Source: Enterobacter ludwigii
Lineage (GTDB): Bacteria > Pseudomonadota > Gammaproteobacteria > Enterobacterales > Enterobacteriaceae
Assembly: GCA_900068845.1 (NCBI GenBank)
Contig: CEFQ01000005.1
Coordinates: 490,474-554,473 of the forward strand
Length of the DNA: 64,000 bases
Direction: 5' to 3'
In this document: one piece after another, positions 8,162 through 19,000 of the stretch
Layout: every line of letters begins with the position of its first letter
Numbering within the stretch: position 1 is the first letter of the stretch
Translations under genes and position numbers: made by a program
Notes under the pieces: model-generated
What the model was told of the DNA's origin: nothing
Database searches by the model: none
Seen by the model: only the letters and a program-made list of their open reading frames with translations

Positions 8162-9040
8162 ATGGAAGAATTACAAGATGCGGATATGTTGAGTTTTTCT
8201 CCGCTCATGAAAAGCTTTACCTTCAACGCATTTATGGTCTCCGGGTTCACTCCGATAAGCCCCGGTAGCAAACTCGACTTTTTCATCCATCGCCCTAACG
8301 GCATGAAAGGGTACATGATTAACCTGACGCTGAAAGGCGAAGGGATTATTCATCATGCAGAGGGGGAGTTTCACTGTCAGCAACATGAGATGTTACTTTT
8401 CCCACCGGGCGTAATTCACCATTATGGCAGGGCCAAAGAGAGCATCGCATGGGATCATCTCTGGATCTATTTTATCCCTCGTCCCTACTGGATTGATTGG
8501 CTGCGCTGGGATACTAAGCAGGGACATATTGGTCGCATGACACTCCCCGATGAGGCTCAGCGCCAGCAAATGGTTCAGCTCTTTAAAGAGGTCATCGCGA
8601 GTAATGCGCTAGGCGCTGCGCTGCCAGAAGCCATGGCCATGAATGCACTTGAGCGCATCATTTTAACTACCTTCCAGCTCCAGCCTTCCAGTAATCGTCA
8701 TAACCGAGACCCGCGAATTCAAACGGTTTGCGATTACATTAATGAACACCTTTCCCAAGACACGCGTATTGAAGAACTCGCGCGCATGACGTTCCTCTCA
8801 ACCTCTCGTTTGACGCACCTATTCCGCAAAGAGATGGGTAATACCATTTATGGCTGGCGGGAACAGCAGCGTGTTTCACGCGCCTGTGATTTACTTTGGC
8901 ATACCCAGCTCAATGTCACTCAGGTTGCGCGCGCGGTGGGCTATGAAGATCCGCTGTACTTTTCACGGGTGTTCAGCCAGCACTATCAATTGAGCCCGCG
9001 CGATTACCGCAAGAAGTTTGAGTGCGCCCCACTCTTCTGA
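8162..9040 (+). CDS. AraC-family transcriptional regulator, arabinose-type ligand domain
   Basis: A regulator closely resembling E. coli AraC over its whole length. The N-terminal cupin-like sugar domain has LDFFIHRPNGMKGYMINLTLKG and LLFPPGVIHHYGR. The C-terminal double helix-turn-helix runs from about residue 190 (IEELARMTFLSTSRLTHLFRK and VGYEDPLYFSRVF). The start at 8162 has GGGGG seven bases upstream; the ATG at 8156 would touch that Shine-Dalgarno. Its position after the GH42/GPH genes suggests it controls them in response to a pentose or galactose-like ligand. It is probably a paralog, not araC itself, because no araBAD is present. Confidence 0.88.
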   Translation: MEELQDADMLSFSPLMKSFTFNAFMVSGFTPISPGSKLDFFIHRPNGMKGYMINLTLKGEGIIHHAEGEFHCQQHEMLLFPPGVIHHYGRAKESIAWDHLWIYFIPRPYWIDWLRWDTKQGHIGRMTLPDEAQRQQMVQLFKEVIASNALGAALPEAMAMNALERIILTTFQLQPSSNRHNRDPRIQTVCDYINEHLSQDTRIEELARMTFLSTSRLTHLFRKEMGNTIYGWREQQRVSRACDLLWHTQLNVTQVARAVGYEDPLYFSRVFSQHYQLSPRDYRKKFECAPLF

Positions 9041-9197
9041 TTGCGCAGGAGGCTGAATGTCCCTGCTCACGCCGGGTTTTTCGTGAGACCGTTTTCTTTT
9101 CAGGGTAAGGAGAAATCAGGGCTCGGGAGAAAACTCTTTTGGCGTGGCATATCATTTGCTGTGTTGCGCTGCCGGTATTCGCAGTGAATTCATGCAT

Positions 9198-9226
9198 AAA
9201 AAACCCGGCTTGCGCCGGGTTTTGCT
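9198..9226. terminator. Rho-independent terminator, phoH (and araC-like gene from the other side)
   Basis: The 8-bp stem AACCCGGC/GCCGGGTT with loop TTGC has A-rich sequence on the left (T-run for the minus strand) and TTTTGC on the right. It serves the convergent ends of phoH and possibly the AraC-type gene. Confidence 0.8.
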
Positions 9227-9249
9227 TAGCTACATTCTCAATCAAACGG

Positions 9250-10038
9250 TTAACTGTAAGCGTGCAGCGTTCGTTGACACAGCGCTGAACGGACGCAATC
9301 CTCTTTGCCGAAACGCACCACGCCAATCATCTCATCCTCTTCGAAGCGTGCTAACGCATCGGCAAGGCCAGATTTAGCATGGGACGGCAGGTCGCACTGG
9401 GTGATATCGCCGTTGACGATAACCGTTACGTTTTCCCCCAGGCGAGTCAGGAACATCTTCATCTGTGCGGCAGTGACGTTTTGTGCCTCATCAAGGATCA
9501 CCACCGCATTTTCAAAGGTACGTCCACGCATGTAGGCGAAGGGCGCGATCTCTACCTTGGCGATTTCGGGCCGCAGGCAGTATTGCATAAAGGAAGCGCC
9601 GAGACGTTTAACCAGAACGTCATATACCGGTCGGAAATAAGGCGCGAATTTCTCGGAAATGTCTCCGGGGAGGAAACCGAGATCTTCATCCGCCTGCAGA
9701 ACCGGGCGCGTCACAATAATCCTTTCGATATCCTTATTGATCAGGGCCTCAGCCGCTTTGGCTGCGCTAATCCAGGTTTTTCCGCAGCCGGCTTCACCGG
9801 TGGCGAAAATAAGCTGTTTCGTTTCTATGGCATGGAGATAGTGTGCCTGAGCTTCATTTCTGGCTTCAATCGGCCCGCGGTCACGTGCATCACGTGCCAT
9901 ACCGATCGAATCCAACCCACCCATCTGCACCAGCGAAGTGACCGATTCTTCTTCACGCTGACGGTGACTGCGAGAGTCGCTACGAATAACGCGTCTGGCT
10001 TCACGACGTGCTTTGATCACTGCTTTCTGTCTTCCCAT
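9250..10038 (-). CDS. phoH: PhoH, phosphate-starvation-inducible ATPase
   Basis: A 262-residue protein nearly colinear with E. coli PhoH from MGRQKAVIKARREA to the C-terminal CVRSALCQRTLHAYS. The Walker A motif is GEAGCGKT (81-88) and Walker B is VVILDEAQN. It is a cytosolic P-loop ATPase of the PhoH/helicase-like group, with a role probably in RNA handling under phosphate stress. In E. coli it likewise lies next to efeB and putA/putP, so the order is conserved here. A 570-bp leader separates it from efeB. Confidence 0.97.
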   Translation of the reverse strand: MGRQKAVIKARREARRVIRSDSRSHRQREEESVTSLVQMGGLDSIGMARDARDRGPIEARNEAQAHYLHAIETKQLIFATGEAGCGKTWISAAKAAEALINKDIERIIVTRPVLQADEDLGFLPGDISEKFAPYFRPVYDVLVKRLGASFMQYCLRPEIAKVEIAPFAYMRGRTFENAVVILDEAQNVTAAQMKMFLTRLGENVTVIVNGDITQCDLPSHAKSGLADALARFEEDEMIGVVRFGKEDCVRSALCQRTLHAYS

Positions 10039-10568
10039 AGTGGCACCTTACAGTTGGTTTCATTTATCGCGGCGGATCACCCGCGGCGATGACTTGAACG
10101 CTTTAGAGGTTTTTAGTTGGCTTCCTTGTAAGCCGTATCGAGCCAGTGAGAATGGTGTGCATCAGCGCCGAGACGCAGGCGCGCACCGGTTAACAAAATG
10201 AGATTGAACGAGAACGAAGTTTTAAATTGAGAGAGGTTGCTTTTGAGGGAAAAAATCCCCCGCAGAGTACTGCGTGTGTTGAAACTATTTAACTGTCCCA
10301 GAGAGAGACGAATCATGCGCGAACTCCAGTGGCTTAGCCACACAACTGACAACGCTTATGAATAAAGTGCATCATATTTGCGGTGGTTTGCAACATTAAT
10401 TTTACGTCCCGGTAAAGAAAAAATGATAAGCGAAGCCTGAGCGCCTACACCTTAAATTAAATTTAGTAGATTAATCAGATAGATGGTTTATTAGCGGGTC
10501 AGCGAAGTTTTGATACACATTCGGAAGAAGCTGTATCTAGCGGAAAGTTTAAGGAATGCTTAACAAAT
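10039..10568. other. phoH upstream region, no gene recognised
   Basis: About 530 bp upstream of phoH and downstream of efeB, expected to contain the phoH promoter. No confident Pho box was found by eye. A 79-codon minus-strand reading frame (10113-10352) has no recognisable features and looks accidental. Confidence 0.5.
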
Positions 10569-10598
10569 GCGCCTGCGGGCGGTAGCCAACGCAGGCGC
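10569..10598 (-). terminator. Likely terminator of efeUOB
   Basis: A 9-bp perfect inverted repeat (GCGCCTGCG/CGCAGGCGC) with a 12-nt loop lies just after the efeB stop. The minus strand continues with ATTTGTTA, a weak U-tract. Confidence 0.55.
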
Positions 10599-10612
10599 TG
10601 CACATTTATTAA

Positions 10613-11890
10613 TCAGGCTTGCAGTAAAGGTTGTCCAAGATAATGATTTTCATCCGCCACGCCCGGCAGCGCGAAAAAGTATCCGCCGCCAATCGGGCGA
10701 ATATATTCTTCCAGCGCTTCGCCATTGAGGCGCTGCTGCACGGTAATAAAGCCTTTGGCTAAATCATGCTGGTAGCAAACAAACAATAACCCCATATCCA
10801 GCTGGCCCGATCCGGTAATACCGCTGGAATAACTGTAACCGCGCCGCAGCATCAAACTGCTGTCGGTTTCCCGCGTGCGCGGATTGGCGAGGCGAATATG
10901 TGCATCCAGCGCAATCACATCACCATCCGGATCGTTATTGTAATCCGGCACGTCATGCTCGTTTTTCATGCCGAGCGGCGCACCCGACAACTTGTCACGG
11001 CCAAAGATAGTTTGCTGCTCACCGAGCGGCGTGCGGTCCCACATTTCCACGTGGAAACGAATGATGCGTACCGCCTGATAGCTGCCACCGCGCGTCCACG
11101 CGGGTTCCTGCTGCTCGTCGGTGACCCACAACAGCTGGTTCATTAACGCCGGATTATGGGTATCGGGATTGGCGGTGCCATCTTTAAATCCCAGCAGGTT
11201 TATAGGGGTTTCCTTGCCGTTGCTGCGCGCCGCATGATCGGCAATAAAGCCGTCACGACGCCAGCGCACTGCCAGCAGATCGGGCGTGTGTTTAATGATG
11301 TCGCGCAGCGCGTGAATGACCGTATCCTGGGTGTTGGCGCAGATTTGTAGCAGCAGATCGCCATGGCACTGTTCGGCATCCAGCGAATCGTTAGGAAACC
11401 GCGTCATGGTTTGCAACTGCGCGGGCTTGTGTTTGCTCAAGCCGAAGCGCTCATCAAACAGCGAGGTGCCGACCGACAGTGTCAGGGTGAGATTATCGGG
11501 TGCGATATCAGCACCGAGAATCCCCGAATCCATCGGCGGCAACTGAGGGTTGGTGACGGCGGGCGCCGGTCCACCTTGCGTGAGAAAAGCGAAGCGCGCA
11601 GTCAGCAAGCGGAACAGGCGCTCAAGATCGGCTTTGTCGCTGGCCAGCACATCAAACGCCACCAGCATCATCGACGCCTGTTGTGGCGTAACGATACCCG
11701 CCTGATGCGCGCCGTAAAAAGGTTGCGCCTGTTGACGCGAGTTGGGTGCAACCGTGCCGGGAGAGAAGCTATCGGCGGCGGCGGTATGGAACGGACAACC
11801 GCCGCTCAGGGCGGCCGCGCCGCCCAACATGCCTAATCCCTGCAAAAGTCGACGACGCGACGGCTGCGCCGCGTCATTTTTATTACTCAT
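10613..11890 (-). CDS. efeB: EfeB, Tat-exported Dyp-type heme peroxidase
   Basis: A 425-residue periplasmic deferrochelatase/peroxidase of the EfeUOB ferrous iron uptake system. The N-terminus carries a twin-arginine signal ([10 protein letters not shown]) before a hydrophobic stretch. The Dyp family GxxDG motif is seen as GFKDGTANP, and the C-terminal RRGYSYSSG and LLFVCYQ blocks are typical. The ATG lies 2 bp after the efeO stop, so it is co-transcribed with efeO and efeU under the Fur box at 13960-13978. Confidence 0.96.
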   Translation of the reverse strand: MSNKNDAAQPSRRRLLQGLGMLGGAAALSGGCPFHTAAADSFSPGTVAPNSRQQAQPFYGAHQAGIVTPQQASMMLVAFDVLASDKADLERLFRLLTARFAFLTQGGPAPAVTNPQLPPMDSGILGADIAPDNLTLTLSVGTSLFDERFGLSKHKPAQLQTMTRFPNDSLDAEQCHGDLLLQICANTQDTVIHALRDIIKHTPDLLAVRWRRDGFIADHAARSNGKETPINLLGFKDGTANPDTHNPALMNQLLWVTDEQQEPAWTRGGSYQAVRIIRFHVEMWDRTPLGEQQTIFGRDKLSGAPLGMKNEHDVPDYNNDPDGDVIALDAHIRLANPRTRETDSSLMLRRGYSYSSGITGSGQLDMGLLFVCYQHDLAKGFITVQQRLNGEALEEYIRPIGGGYFFALPGVADENHYLGQPLLQA

Positions 11891-11892
11891 GA

Positions 11893-13011
11893 TCAGTCGA
11901 GACCTAAAGTTCCACGCAGTAATGAGAGATCTTCCGCCAGGGTGGTAATCGGGCCTTTTAGCGCGTTACGGTCAGCGGTGGTCAGTTTTTCGTACGACTC
12001 ATAGCCGTCTTGCGTGCGATATTTGCTGAGGATGCCGTCCACTTTTTTGAAGTTAGCATCCACTTTCGCCAGCAGCTGCGGATTGTTTTTCAGCAGCAGC
12101 GGACGCAGCAGATCAACAATTTTCTGCGCGCCGTCGATGTTAGCCTTGAAGTCAGAAAGATCGGTACGGCTGTAGCGGTCTTCTTCTCCGGAGATTTTGC
12201 TGGAGGCCACTTCTTCAATCAGACCCGCCGCGCCGCCCACCACTTTGACGGGTGGAAACGCCAGTTCGCTGATGCGGGTTTGCAGATCCAACACATCCTG
12301 ATTCAGCTGAGTGGCAAACACTTCAGCACCTTTGGTGGTGTTATCCGCGAACAGGATTTTTTCCAGACGGTGGAAGCCGGTGAATTTCGGATCTTCGTTT
12401 TTCTTCTCGAAGTCGTCTTCACGCGCATCAATACTGCCATCCAGATCGGAGAACAGCTCAGCAATCGGTTCGATGCGCTCGTAATGCACACGCGTTGGCG
12501 CATAGAGCGCCCTGGCTTTCTCAATGTCGCCGGCTTTCACCGCATCGGTAAACGCTTTGGTGCCGGTGACTAACGCTTTCACTTCATTCATGACGTAGAC
12601 TTTGTAGTCGGCGATGGGGCCGACCAACTCCAGCACGTCAGGCTTACCGGTCGCGGCTTTCTGCGTAGCGCCGCTCACCACCAGTTTGCCTTTCGGGTTG
12701 CTGAGCAGGCCGCAGGTCATCTCATATTCGCCCGCTTCCAGATTCGCGGTGAGTTTCTGGCTGAAGCCTGGCGCGATGTTTTCACGCTCTTCCACCACCA
12801 TGACGCCTTTCAGAATCTCCCACTCCAGCGCTTTCTGGCTGTTGTTCTTGATAATGAACTGGGTTTTACCGGCCTGCACATTGAGCGACATCGGCTCACA
12901 TTGTTTATCGGTCACGGTGACCGTGACTTGCGGGATGGCCGCAGCAGAGGCGGCGCCGGAAAGCGCCAGCATTGAAACCAACAGCGCCTTGCGGCGGAAG
13001 CGAATCGTCAT
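11893..13011 (-). CDS. efeO: EfeO, periplasmic iron-uptake protein
   Basis: A 372-residue EfeO. A signal peptide (cut near ASA, about residue 23) is followed by a cupredoxin-like domain (residues about 25-115, with the [12 protein letters not shown] opening and an EMTCGLL copper/iron-site segment). An M75/imelysin-type domain with the HxxE metal motif ([10 protein letters not shown]) follows. It is thought to capture iron in the periplasm for EfeU. It lies between efeU (54 bp) and efeB (2 bp) in the usual order. Confidence 0.96.
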   Translation of the reverse strand: MTIRFRRKALLVSMLALSGAASAAAIPQVTVTVTDKQCEPMSLNVQAGKTQFIIKNNSQKALEWEILKGVMVVEERENIAPGFSQKLTANLEAGEYEMTCGLLSNPKGKLVVSGATQKAATGKPDVLELVGPIADYKVYVMNEVKALVTGTKAFTDAVKAGDIEKARALYAPTRVHYERIEPIAELFSDLDGSIDAREDDFEKKNEDPKFTGFHRLEKILFADNTTKGAEVFATQLNQDVLDLQTRISELAFPPVKVVGGAAGLIEEVASSKISGEEDRYSRTDLSDFKANIDGAQKIVDLLRPLLLKNNPQLLAKVDANFKKVDGILSKYRTQDGYESYEKLTTADRNALKGPITTLAEDLSLLRGTLGLD

Positions 13012-13065
13012 AGTGATATCCCTGTTAGAGAGAAGATCAGGCGCGCAATCGCGCCTGAATTAATT

Positions 13066-13899
13066 TCAGCGTGTGGTGCGTGCCGCGTTGACCGGAGGTC
13101 GAGCCGGAAAGAAAAACAGCAGCAGCGCCGGAATCAGATAGATCAGCCACACCGCCACTTCGCTAACGCTTGGCGTTTCCTGATAACCCAGAATCCCTTC
13201 CAGCAGCGTGCCGAACACCGAATGTGTTGAGAGCGTGTTGCTCAGATCAAACGCCACATCCTGGAAGTGATTCCACAATCCGGCTTCATGGAAGGCGCGA
13301 ATAGCACCGGCGGCCAGTCCAGCGGCGACAAACAGAATGAACAAGCTGGTCCAGCGGAAAAAATGCGCCAGATTCAGGCGAATGCCGCCGTAATAGAGCA
13401 AAAATCCCAGCGCCACGGCGGTCGCAAGACCAAGCACCGCGCCCATCGGCGGCGCATAACCCACATCCTGGGTGAATGCCGCCAACAGGAAGAACACCGA
13501 TTCCAGCCCTTCACGCGCCACCGCCAGAAATACCATCAGCACCAGCGGGAAGCCGCTGCTGCCCTGCTTCTGCAGCGCCTGATCGACGGACTTTTCCAGC
13601 GTGGCTTTGATATTGCGCGACACTTTGCGCATCCAAAACACCATCGATGTCAGGATCACCACGGCAATGACCGCGACAATCCCTTCAAACAGTTCCTGCT
13701 GTTTCTGCGGGAACTCGCCGGTGGTTTCATTGATAAAGATGCCCAGCGCCAGACACAGCGCGGCGGCAATAAAGACGCCAGCCCACATGGCGGGAAACCA
13801 TTGGGTGCGCTGGGTGCGTTTGAGATAGCTGGCAATCAGGCTGACGATGAGCGCGGCTTCCAGACCTTCGCGCAACATAATGAGAAACGGTACGAACAT
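13066..13899 (-). CDS. efeU: EfeU, ferrous/ferric iron permease
   Basis: A 277-residue inner-membrane permease of the Ftr1/OFeT family. It has seven predicted helices and two REGLE iron-binding motifs (REGLEAALIV near residue 10, REGLESVFFLL in the middle). The start at 13899 is chosen because it has AGAGG six bases upstream and matches E. coli EfeU (MFVPFLIMLREGLEA); an upstream TTG at 13905 is in frame but unlikely. First gene of the Fur-controlled efeUOB operon. No frameshift is seen, unlike the broken copy of E. coli K-12. Confidence 0.96.
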   Translation of the reverse strand: MFVPFLIMLREGLEAALIVSLIASYLKRTQRTQWFPAMWAGVFIAAALCLALGIFINETTGEFPQKQQELFEGIVAVIAVVILTSMVFWMRKVSRNIKATLEKSVDQALQKQGSSGFPLVLMVFLAVAREGLESVFFLLAAFTQDVGYAPPMGAVLGLATAVALGFLLYYGGIRLNLAHFFRWTSLFILFVAAGLAAGAIRAFHEAGLWNHFQDVAFDLSNTLSTHSVFGTLLEGILGYQETPSVSEVAVWLIYLIPALLLFFFPARPPVNAARTTR

Positions 13900-13959
13900 C
13901 ACCAACCTCTTGAATTTTAAGAAGGGTAAACCTTAGGTAAAAATACGTAAAGTGCGAAC

Positions 13960-13978
13960 GATATCGATTATCATTATC
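13960..13978 (-). promoter_or_regulatory. Fur box of efeUOB
   Basis: On the minus strand the 19 bases read GATAATGATAATCGATATC, matching the Fur consensus GATAATGATAATCATTATC at 17 of 19 positions. It lies about 60 bp upstream of the efeU start. Iron-dependent repression of the operon is expected. Confidence 0.88.
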
Positions 13979-14044
13979 GAAGGGAGAAATACAAGTCACT
14001 GCACGAAATTAATTTGTTTTTTGCGTTCTTAGGAGAGGGATTTT

Positions 14045-14138
14045 GTAGGGTGCGCATTCATGCGCACCTGGGTTTAGCGAAGGGGTCGCCATTCATGACG
14101 ACCTTACGATCGAGGTCGCCATGAATGGCGACCCTACG
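14045..14138. repeat. Palindromic repeats between efeU and putP (three copies)
   Basis: Three short imperfect palindromes: one of the TAGGGTGCGCATTCATGCGCACC type (14045-14068) and two of the GGTCGCCATTCATGGCGACC type (about 14083-14105 and 14113-14138). They belong to the repeat families scattered through the window. Confidence 0.8.
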
Positions 14139-14140
14139 GA

Positions 14141-15625
14141 TTACTTGCTTTGATATTGCGCTTCTGCCGCCGCAAAGCGCTGCTGCGCCGCTTCAGATGG
14201 GCCGCGACCCAACAGGCTGAACACCACAATCGCGATACTGGCGAACGCAAAGCCTGGGATGATTTCATACAGCGCTGCGTAGCCATAATCTTTCCACAAC
14301 AGCACGGTCAGCGCGCCAATCACCATACCCGCCAGCGCGCCGTTGCGCGTCATACGCTTCCAGCACACACCGAACAGCACCACTGGACCAAACGCCGCAC
14401 CGAAGCCTGCCCACGCGTAGCTCACCAGACCCAGCACCCGGTTTTCCGGATTGGCCGCCAGCGCGATAGCAATCAACGCAATCACCAGCACCATCAAGCG
14501 TCCTACCCACACCAGCTCTTTCTGGCTGGCGTTTTTACGCAAAAAGCCTTTATAGAGATCTTCGGTCAAGGCACTTGAGCACACCAGCAGCTGGCAGCTC
14601 AAGGTCGACATCACCGCCGCCAGAATCGCCGACAGCAAGATACCGGCAATCCACGGGTTGAACAGAATTCGCGCCAGTTCGATAAAGATTCGCTCGCCGT
14701 TCTGACTTACGCCCGCCGCCTGATCGGGATGGTTCTGGAAGTAGGCGATACCGAAGAAGCCCACCGCCACCGCGCCACCGAGGCACAGGATCATCCAAAT
14801 CATGCCGATACGACGTGCGCTACGGATAGTGTGATGCGAGTCGGCCGCCATAAAGCGCGCCAGAATATGCGGCTGACCAAAGTAGCCAAGGCCCCAACCG
14901 AGCAGTGAAATCACCGCGACAAAGTTCAGTCCCTTCAGCATGTCGAGGTTTTCGAGGCTTTTCGCTCTGATCACCGCCAATGAGTCATCCAGGCCGCCCA
15001 CAGCGACAATCACGATGATTGGCGTCAAAATCAGCGCGAAGATCATCAGACTGGCCTGCACGGTATCGGTCCAGCTTACCGCAAGGAAACCGCCCACCAG
15101 CGTGTAGAGAATGGTTGCGGCAGCACCGGCCCACAGCGCGGTTTGGTAATCCATACCGAAGGTGCTTTCAAACAGACGCGCACCGGCGACCACGCCAGAG
15201 GCACAATAGATCGTGAAGAAGATCAGAATCACCACCGCCGAGATCACGCGCAGCAGCTTGCTGTTATCCTCGAAACGGCTGGAGAAGAAGTCCGGCAGGG
15301 TTAACGCATTATCATGATGCTCGGTTTGCACGCGCAGACGACCGGCAACAATGCGCCAGTTCAACCATGCACCAATGATCAGGCCGATAGCGATCCAGCT
15401 TTCTGAGATACCTGAGAGGAAAATGGCGCCCGGCAGGCCCATTAATAACCAGCCGCTCATGTCGGACGCACCGGCTGACAGCGCAGTGACAACGCTGCCT
15501 AAACTGCGGCCGCCAAGGATATAGTCATCGAAACTTTTGGTTGATCGCCAGGCGATGAAACCGATTAACACCATCCCAAGGATATACACTACAAAGGTCA
15601 CCAACATCGGTGTACTTACACTCAT
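14141..15625 (-). CDS. putP: PutP, sodium/proline symporter
   Basis: A 494-residue transporter of the SSS family with 13 helices, nearly colinear with E. coli PutP (STPMLVTFVVYILGMVLIGF, DDYILGGRSLG, SAGASDMSGWLLMG). The start at 15625 is preferred over 15637 because of the GGAGAG ribosome site and alignment with E. coli. It imports proline with Na+ as substrate for PutA. It is transcribed divergently from putA across a 436-bp control region with PutA-operator motifs. Confidence 0.97.
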   Translation of the reverse strand: MSVSTPMLVTFVVYILGMVLIGFIAWRSTKSFDDYILGGRSLGSVVTALSAGASDMSGWLLMGLPGAIFLSGISESWIAIGLIIGAWLNWRIVAGRLRVQTEHHDNALTLPDFFSSRFEDNSKLLRVISAVVILIFFTIYCASGVVAGARLFESTFGMDYQTALWAGAAATILYTLVGGFLAVSWTDTVQASLMIFALILTPIIVIVAVGGLDDSLAVIRAKSLENLDMLKGLNFVAVISLLGWGLGYFGQPHILARFMAADSHHTIRSARRIGMIWMILCLGGAVAVGFFGIAYFQNHPDQAAGVSQNGERIFIELARILFNPWIAGILLSAILAAVMSTLSCQLLVCSSALTEDLYKGFLRKNASQKELVWVGRLMVLVIALIAIALAANPENRVLGLVSYAWAGFGAAFGPVVLFGVCWKRMTRNGALAGMVIGALTVLLWKDYGYAALYEIIPGFAFASIAIVVFSLLGRGPSEAAQQRFAAAEAQYQSK

Positions 15626-15831
15626 CAGTCTCTCCACTTATTATTTGATCCATCAAGAGAAATCTTGTGTATCAGCGCTGTCGGAACGGGACAGCAGCAT
15701 GATTTCACCGCATCCAGAGAAAGCGATTTCTCTTAAGGCGCGGTATCCTGCCGCAAAGGTGCGGCGCGCACAATGCATTTAACACAGCTGTCACAATGAT
15801 GACACTGATGCTGCGTTTTCTCTGCTTAGAG

Positions 15832-15858
15832 GTTGCACCTGATCACACTATGGTTGCA
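15832..15858 (+). promoter_or_regulatory. PutA operator motifs (putP side)
   Basis: Two GTTGCA hexamers (15832-15837 and 15853-15858). GTTGCA is the established PutA ribbon-helix-helix recognition sequence in the E. coli and Salmonella put control regions. Confidence 0.72.
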
Positions 15859-15860
15859 CC

Positions 15861-15974
15861 CTGGTCGCCATAAATGGCGCCCCTACGAAGCCAGACGTTG
15901 TAGGTAAGGTCGCCATTCATGGCGCCCCTACGAAGCCAGACGCTGTAGGTAGGGTCGCCATTCATGGCGACCTG
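15861..15974. repeat. Three tandem palindromic repeats inside the put control region
   Basis: Three copies of a GGTCGCCATTCATGGCG(A/C)CC palindrome, the first two followed by CCCTACGAAGCCAGACG, repeat with a period of about 45 bp. They lie between the two groups of PutA operator motifs and so enlarge the distance between them. Confidence 0.85.
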
Positions 15975-15986
15975 CCCGCAACATAG

Positions 15987-16004
15987 GTTGCACAAAGTTG
16001 CAAC
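15987..16004 (+). promoter_or_regulatory. PutA operator motifs (putA side)
   Basis: GTTGCA occurs at 15987-15992 and 15997-16002, and the second overlaps an inverted TGCAAC at 15999-16004. They lie 60-75 bp upstream of the putA start, where PutA autorepression is expected. Confidence 0.72.
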
Positions 16005-16061
16005 ATAGGTGATATTGCTGCCACGCTGGAGTTGAATCACTATTCTGAGGACGAGGACATC

Positions 16062-19000
16062 ATGGGAAGCACTACCATGGGGGTGAAGCTGGATGAAGCC
16101 ACCCGCGATCGCATTAAACTGGCGGCACAAAAGCTGGACCGCACATCACACTGGCTCATTAAGCAGGCGATTTTTAACTATCTTGAGCAGCTGGAAGCCG
16201 GTGAATCCGTGCCAGAAATCCCCCAGTTGCTGATTGATGCCGCCGGTGATGAGAGCGTGCCCGACGAGGCGCTGCAACCTTTCCTCGACTTCGCTGAACA
16301 TATTTTACCGCAGTCGGTCAGCCGCGCGGCTATCACTGCCGCCTGGCGTCGTCCGGAAACGGATGCGGTGCCGATGCTGCTGGAACAAGCACGTCTCCCT
16401 GCCCCGCTGGCGGAGAAAACGCATCAGCTGGCTTATAGCCTCGCCGATAAGCTGCGCCACCAAAAAGGCGCAACGGGCCGCGCGGGCATGGTGCAAAGTT
16501 TGCTGCAGGAGTTTTCACTCTCTTCACAGGAAGGCGTGGCGCTGATGTGTCTGGCGGAAGCGCTGCTGCGTATTCCGGATAAGCCGACGCGTGATGCGCT
16601 CATCCGCGACAAGATCAGCAACGGTAACTGGCAGTCGCATCTGGGCCGCAGTCCGTCGATGTTTGTCAATGCGGCCACCTGGGGCTTGCTGTTTACCGGC
16701 CGTCTGGTTTCTACCCATAACGAAGCTAACCTGTCGCGATCGCTCAATCGCATTATCGGCAAGAGCGGTGAACCGCTGATCCGCAAGGGCGTGGATATGG
16801 CGATGCGCCTGATGGGCGAGCAGTTTGTTACGGGTGAAACCATCGCCGAAGCGCTGGCCAATGCCCGCAAGCTGGAAGAGAAAGGTTTCCGTTACTCTTA
16901 CGATATGCTCGGCGAAGCGGCGCTGACCGCCAGCGATGCCAAAGCCTATTTGGTTTCCTACCAACAGGCGATTCACGCCATTGGTAAAGCGTCCAATGGT
17001 CGCGGCATTTATGAAGGTCCGGGCATCTCGATTAAGCTGTCGGCACTGCATCCACGCTACAGCCGCGCGCAGTATGAGCGCGTGATGGACGAGCTCTATC
17101 CGATCCTCAAATCGCTGACGCTGCTGGCGCGCTCGTATGACATCGGTATCAACATCGATGCCGAAGAAGCGGATCGTCTGGAGCTGTCGCTCGATTTACT
17201 GGAAAAACTCTGCTTTGAACCGGAGCTGGAAGGCTGGAACGGCATCGGCTTTGTGATTCAGGCCTATCAGAAGCGCTGTCCGTTTGTGATTGATGCGCTG
17301 ATCGATCTGGCGCAGCGCAGCCGTCGCCGCCTGATGATCCGCCTGGTAAAAGGCGCGTATTGGGATAGCGAAATCAAACGCGCGCAGATTGATGGCCTGG
17401 AAGGCTATCCGGTTTACACCCGCAAGGTGTATACCGACATCTCCTATCTGGCCTGCGCACGCAAGCTGCTGGCGGTGCCGAACCTGATCTATCCGCAGTT
17501 TGCCACGCACAATGCGCACACGTTGGCAGCGATCTACCAGCTGGCGGGCAACAACTATTATCCGGGACAGTACGAATTCCAGTGCCTGCACGGCATGGGT
17601 GAACCGCTGTATGAGCAGGTGGTGGGCAAAGTCGCCGACGGCAAACTCAATCGTCCGTGCCGTATTTATGCGCCGGTCGGTACCCACGAAACGCTGCTGG
17701 CGTATCTGGTGCGCCGTCTGCTGGAGAACGGGGCCAATACCTCGTTTGTCAACCGCATTGCCGACAACACCTTGCCGCTGGATGAACTGGTGGCCGATCC
17801 CGTCGCCGCCGTTGAGAAAATGGGCGTCGCGGAAGGTGCGGTCGGTCTGCCACATCCGAAAATTCCGCTGCCGCGCGATCTGTACGGCGCGAAGCGTGCC
17901 AACTCGGCCGGTCTCGATCTGGCCAACGAACACCGTCTGGCGTCGCTGTCCAGCGCCCTGCTCAACAGCGCCAGCCAGCCGTGGATCGCTCAGCCGCTGG
18001 TGGAAGGCCAGTTAGGTGACGGCGTCAGCCGCCCAGTGCTTAATCCTTCCGCGCCTGCGGATGTGGTGGGCAGCGTGCGCGAAGCCAGCGAAGCTGAAGT
18101 GTCGGCTGCGCTGGATGCGGCGGTGAATGCCGGGCCAATCTGGTTCGCCACGCCGCCGCAGGAGCGCGCCGCCATTCTGGAGCGTGCGGCCGAAGCGATG
18201 GAAGGCCAGATGCAGCAGCTGATTGGTTTGCTGGTGCGTGAAGCGGGTAAGACCTACAACAACGCCATTGCCGAAGTGCGTGAAGCGGTCGATTTCCTCT
18301 ACTACTACGCCGGCATGGTGCGCGATGATTTCGATAACGAAACCCATCGTCCGCTCGGCCCGGTGGTGTGCATCAGCCCGTGGAACTTCCCGCTGGCGAT
18401 CTTTACCGGGCAAATTGCTGCCGCGCTGGCGGCGGGCAACAGCGTGCTGGCGAAACCGGCGGAGCAAACGCCGCTGATCGCCGCACAGGCGGTGCAAATT
18501 CTGCTGGATGCCGGCGTGCCGGCGGGCGTGCTGCAACTGCTGCCGGGCCAGGGCGAAACCGTGGGTGCACAACTGACCGGCGACGAGCGCGTGCGCGGTG
18601 TGATGTTCACCGGTTCAACTGCAGTGGCGACGCTGCTGCAGCGTAATCTGGCCGGTCGTCTCGATCCACAAGGTCGCCCCACGCCGCTTGTCGCTGAAAC
18701 CGGCGGCATGAACGCAATGATTGTTGATTCCTCCGCGCTCACCGAACAGGTGGTGGTCGATATCGTTGCCTCGGCGTTCGATAGCGCCGGTCAACGCTGC
18801 TCGGCGCTGCGTCTACTGTGCGTACAGGATGATGTGGCCGATCACACGCTGAAAATGCTGCGTGGCGCGATGGCGGAATGCCGCATGGGCAATCCGGAAC
18901 GCCTCTCAACCGACATTGGTCCGGTGATTGATGCCGAAGCAAAAGCCAATATCGAACGCCACATTCAGGCGCTGCGCAACAAAGGCTTCACCGTCTATCA

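Noticed and set aside
8162..9040. True araC
   Set aside because: Similarity is high, but no araBAD or ara transporter is present and the gene follows a galactosidase operon, so no symbol was given.
10113..10352. 79-codon ORF upstream of phoH
   Set aside because: Composition is unlike protein, no ribosome site was seen, and it lies in a region expected to hold the phoH promoter.
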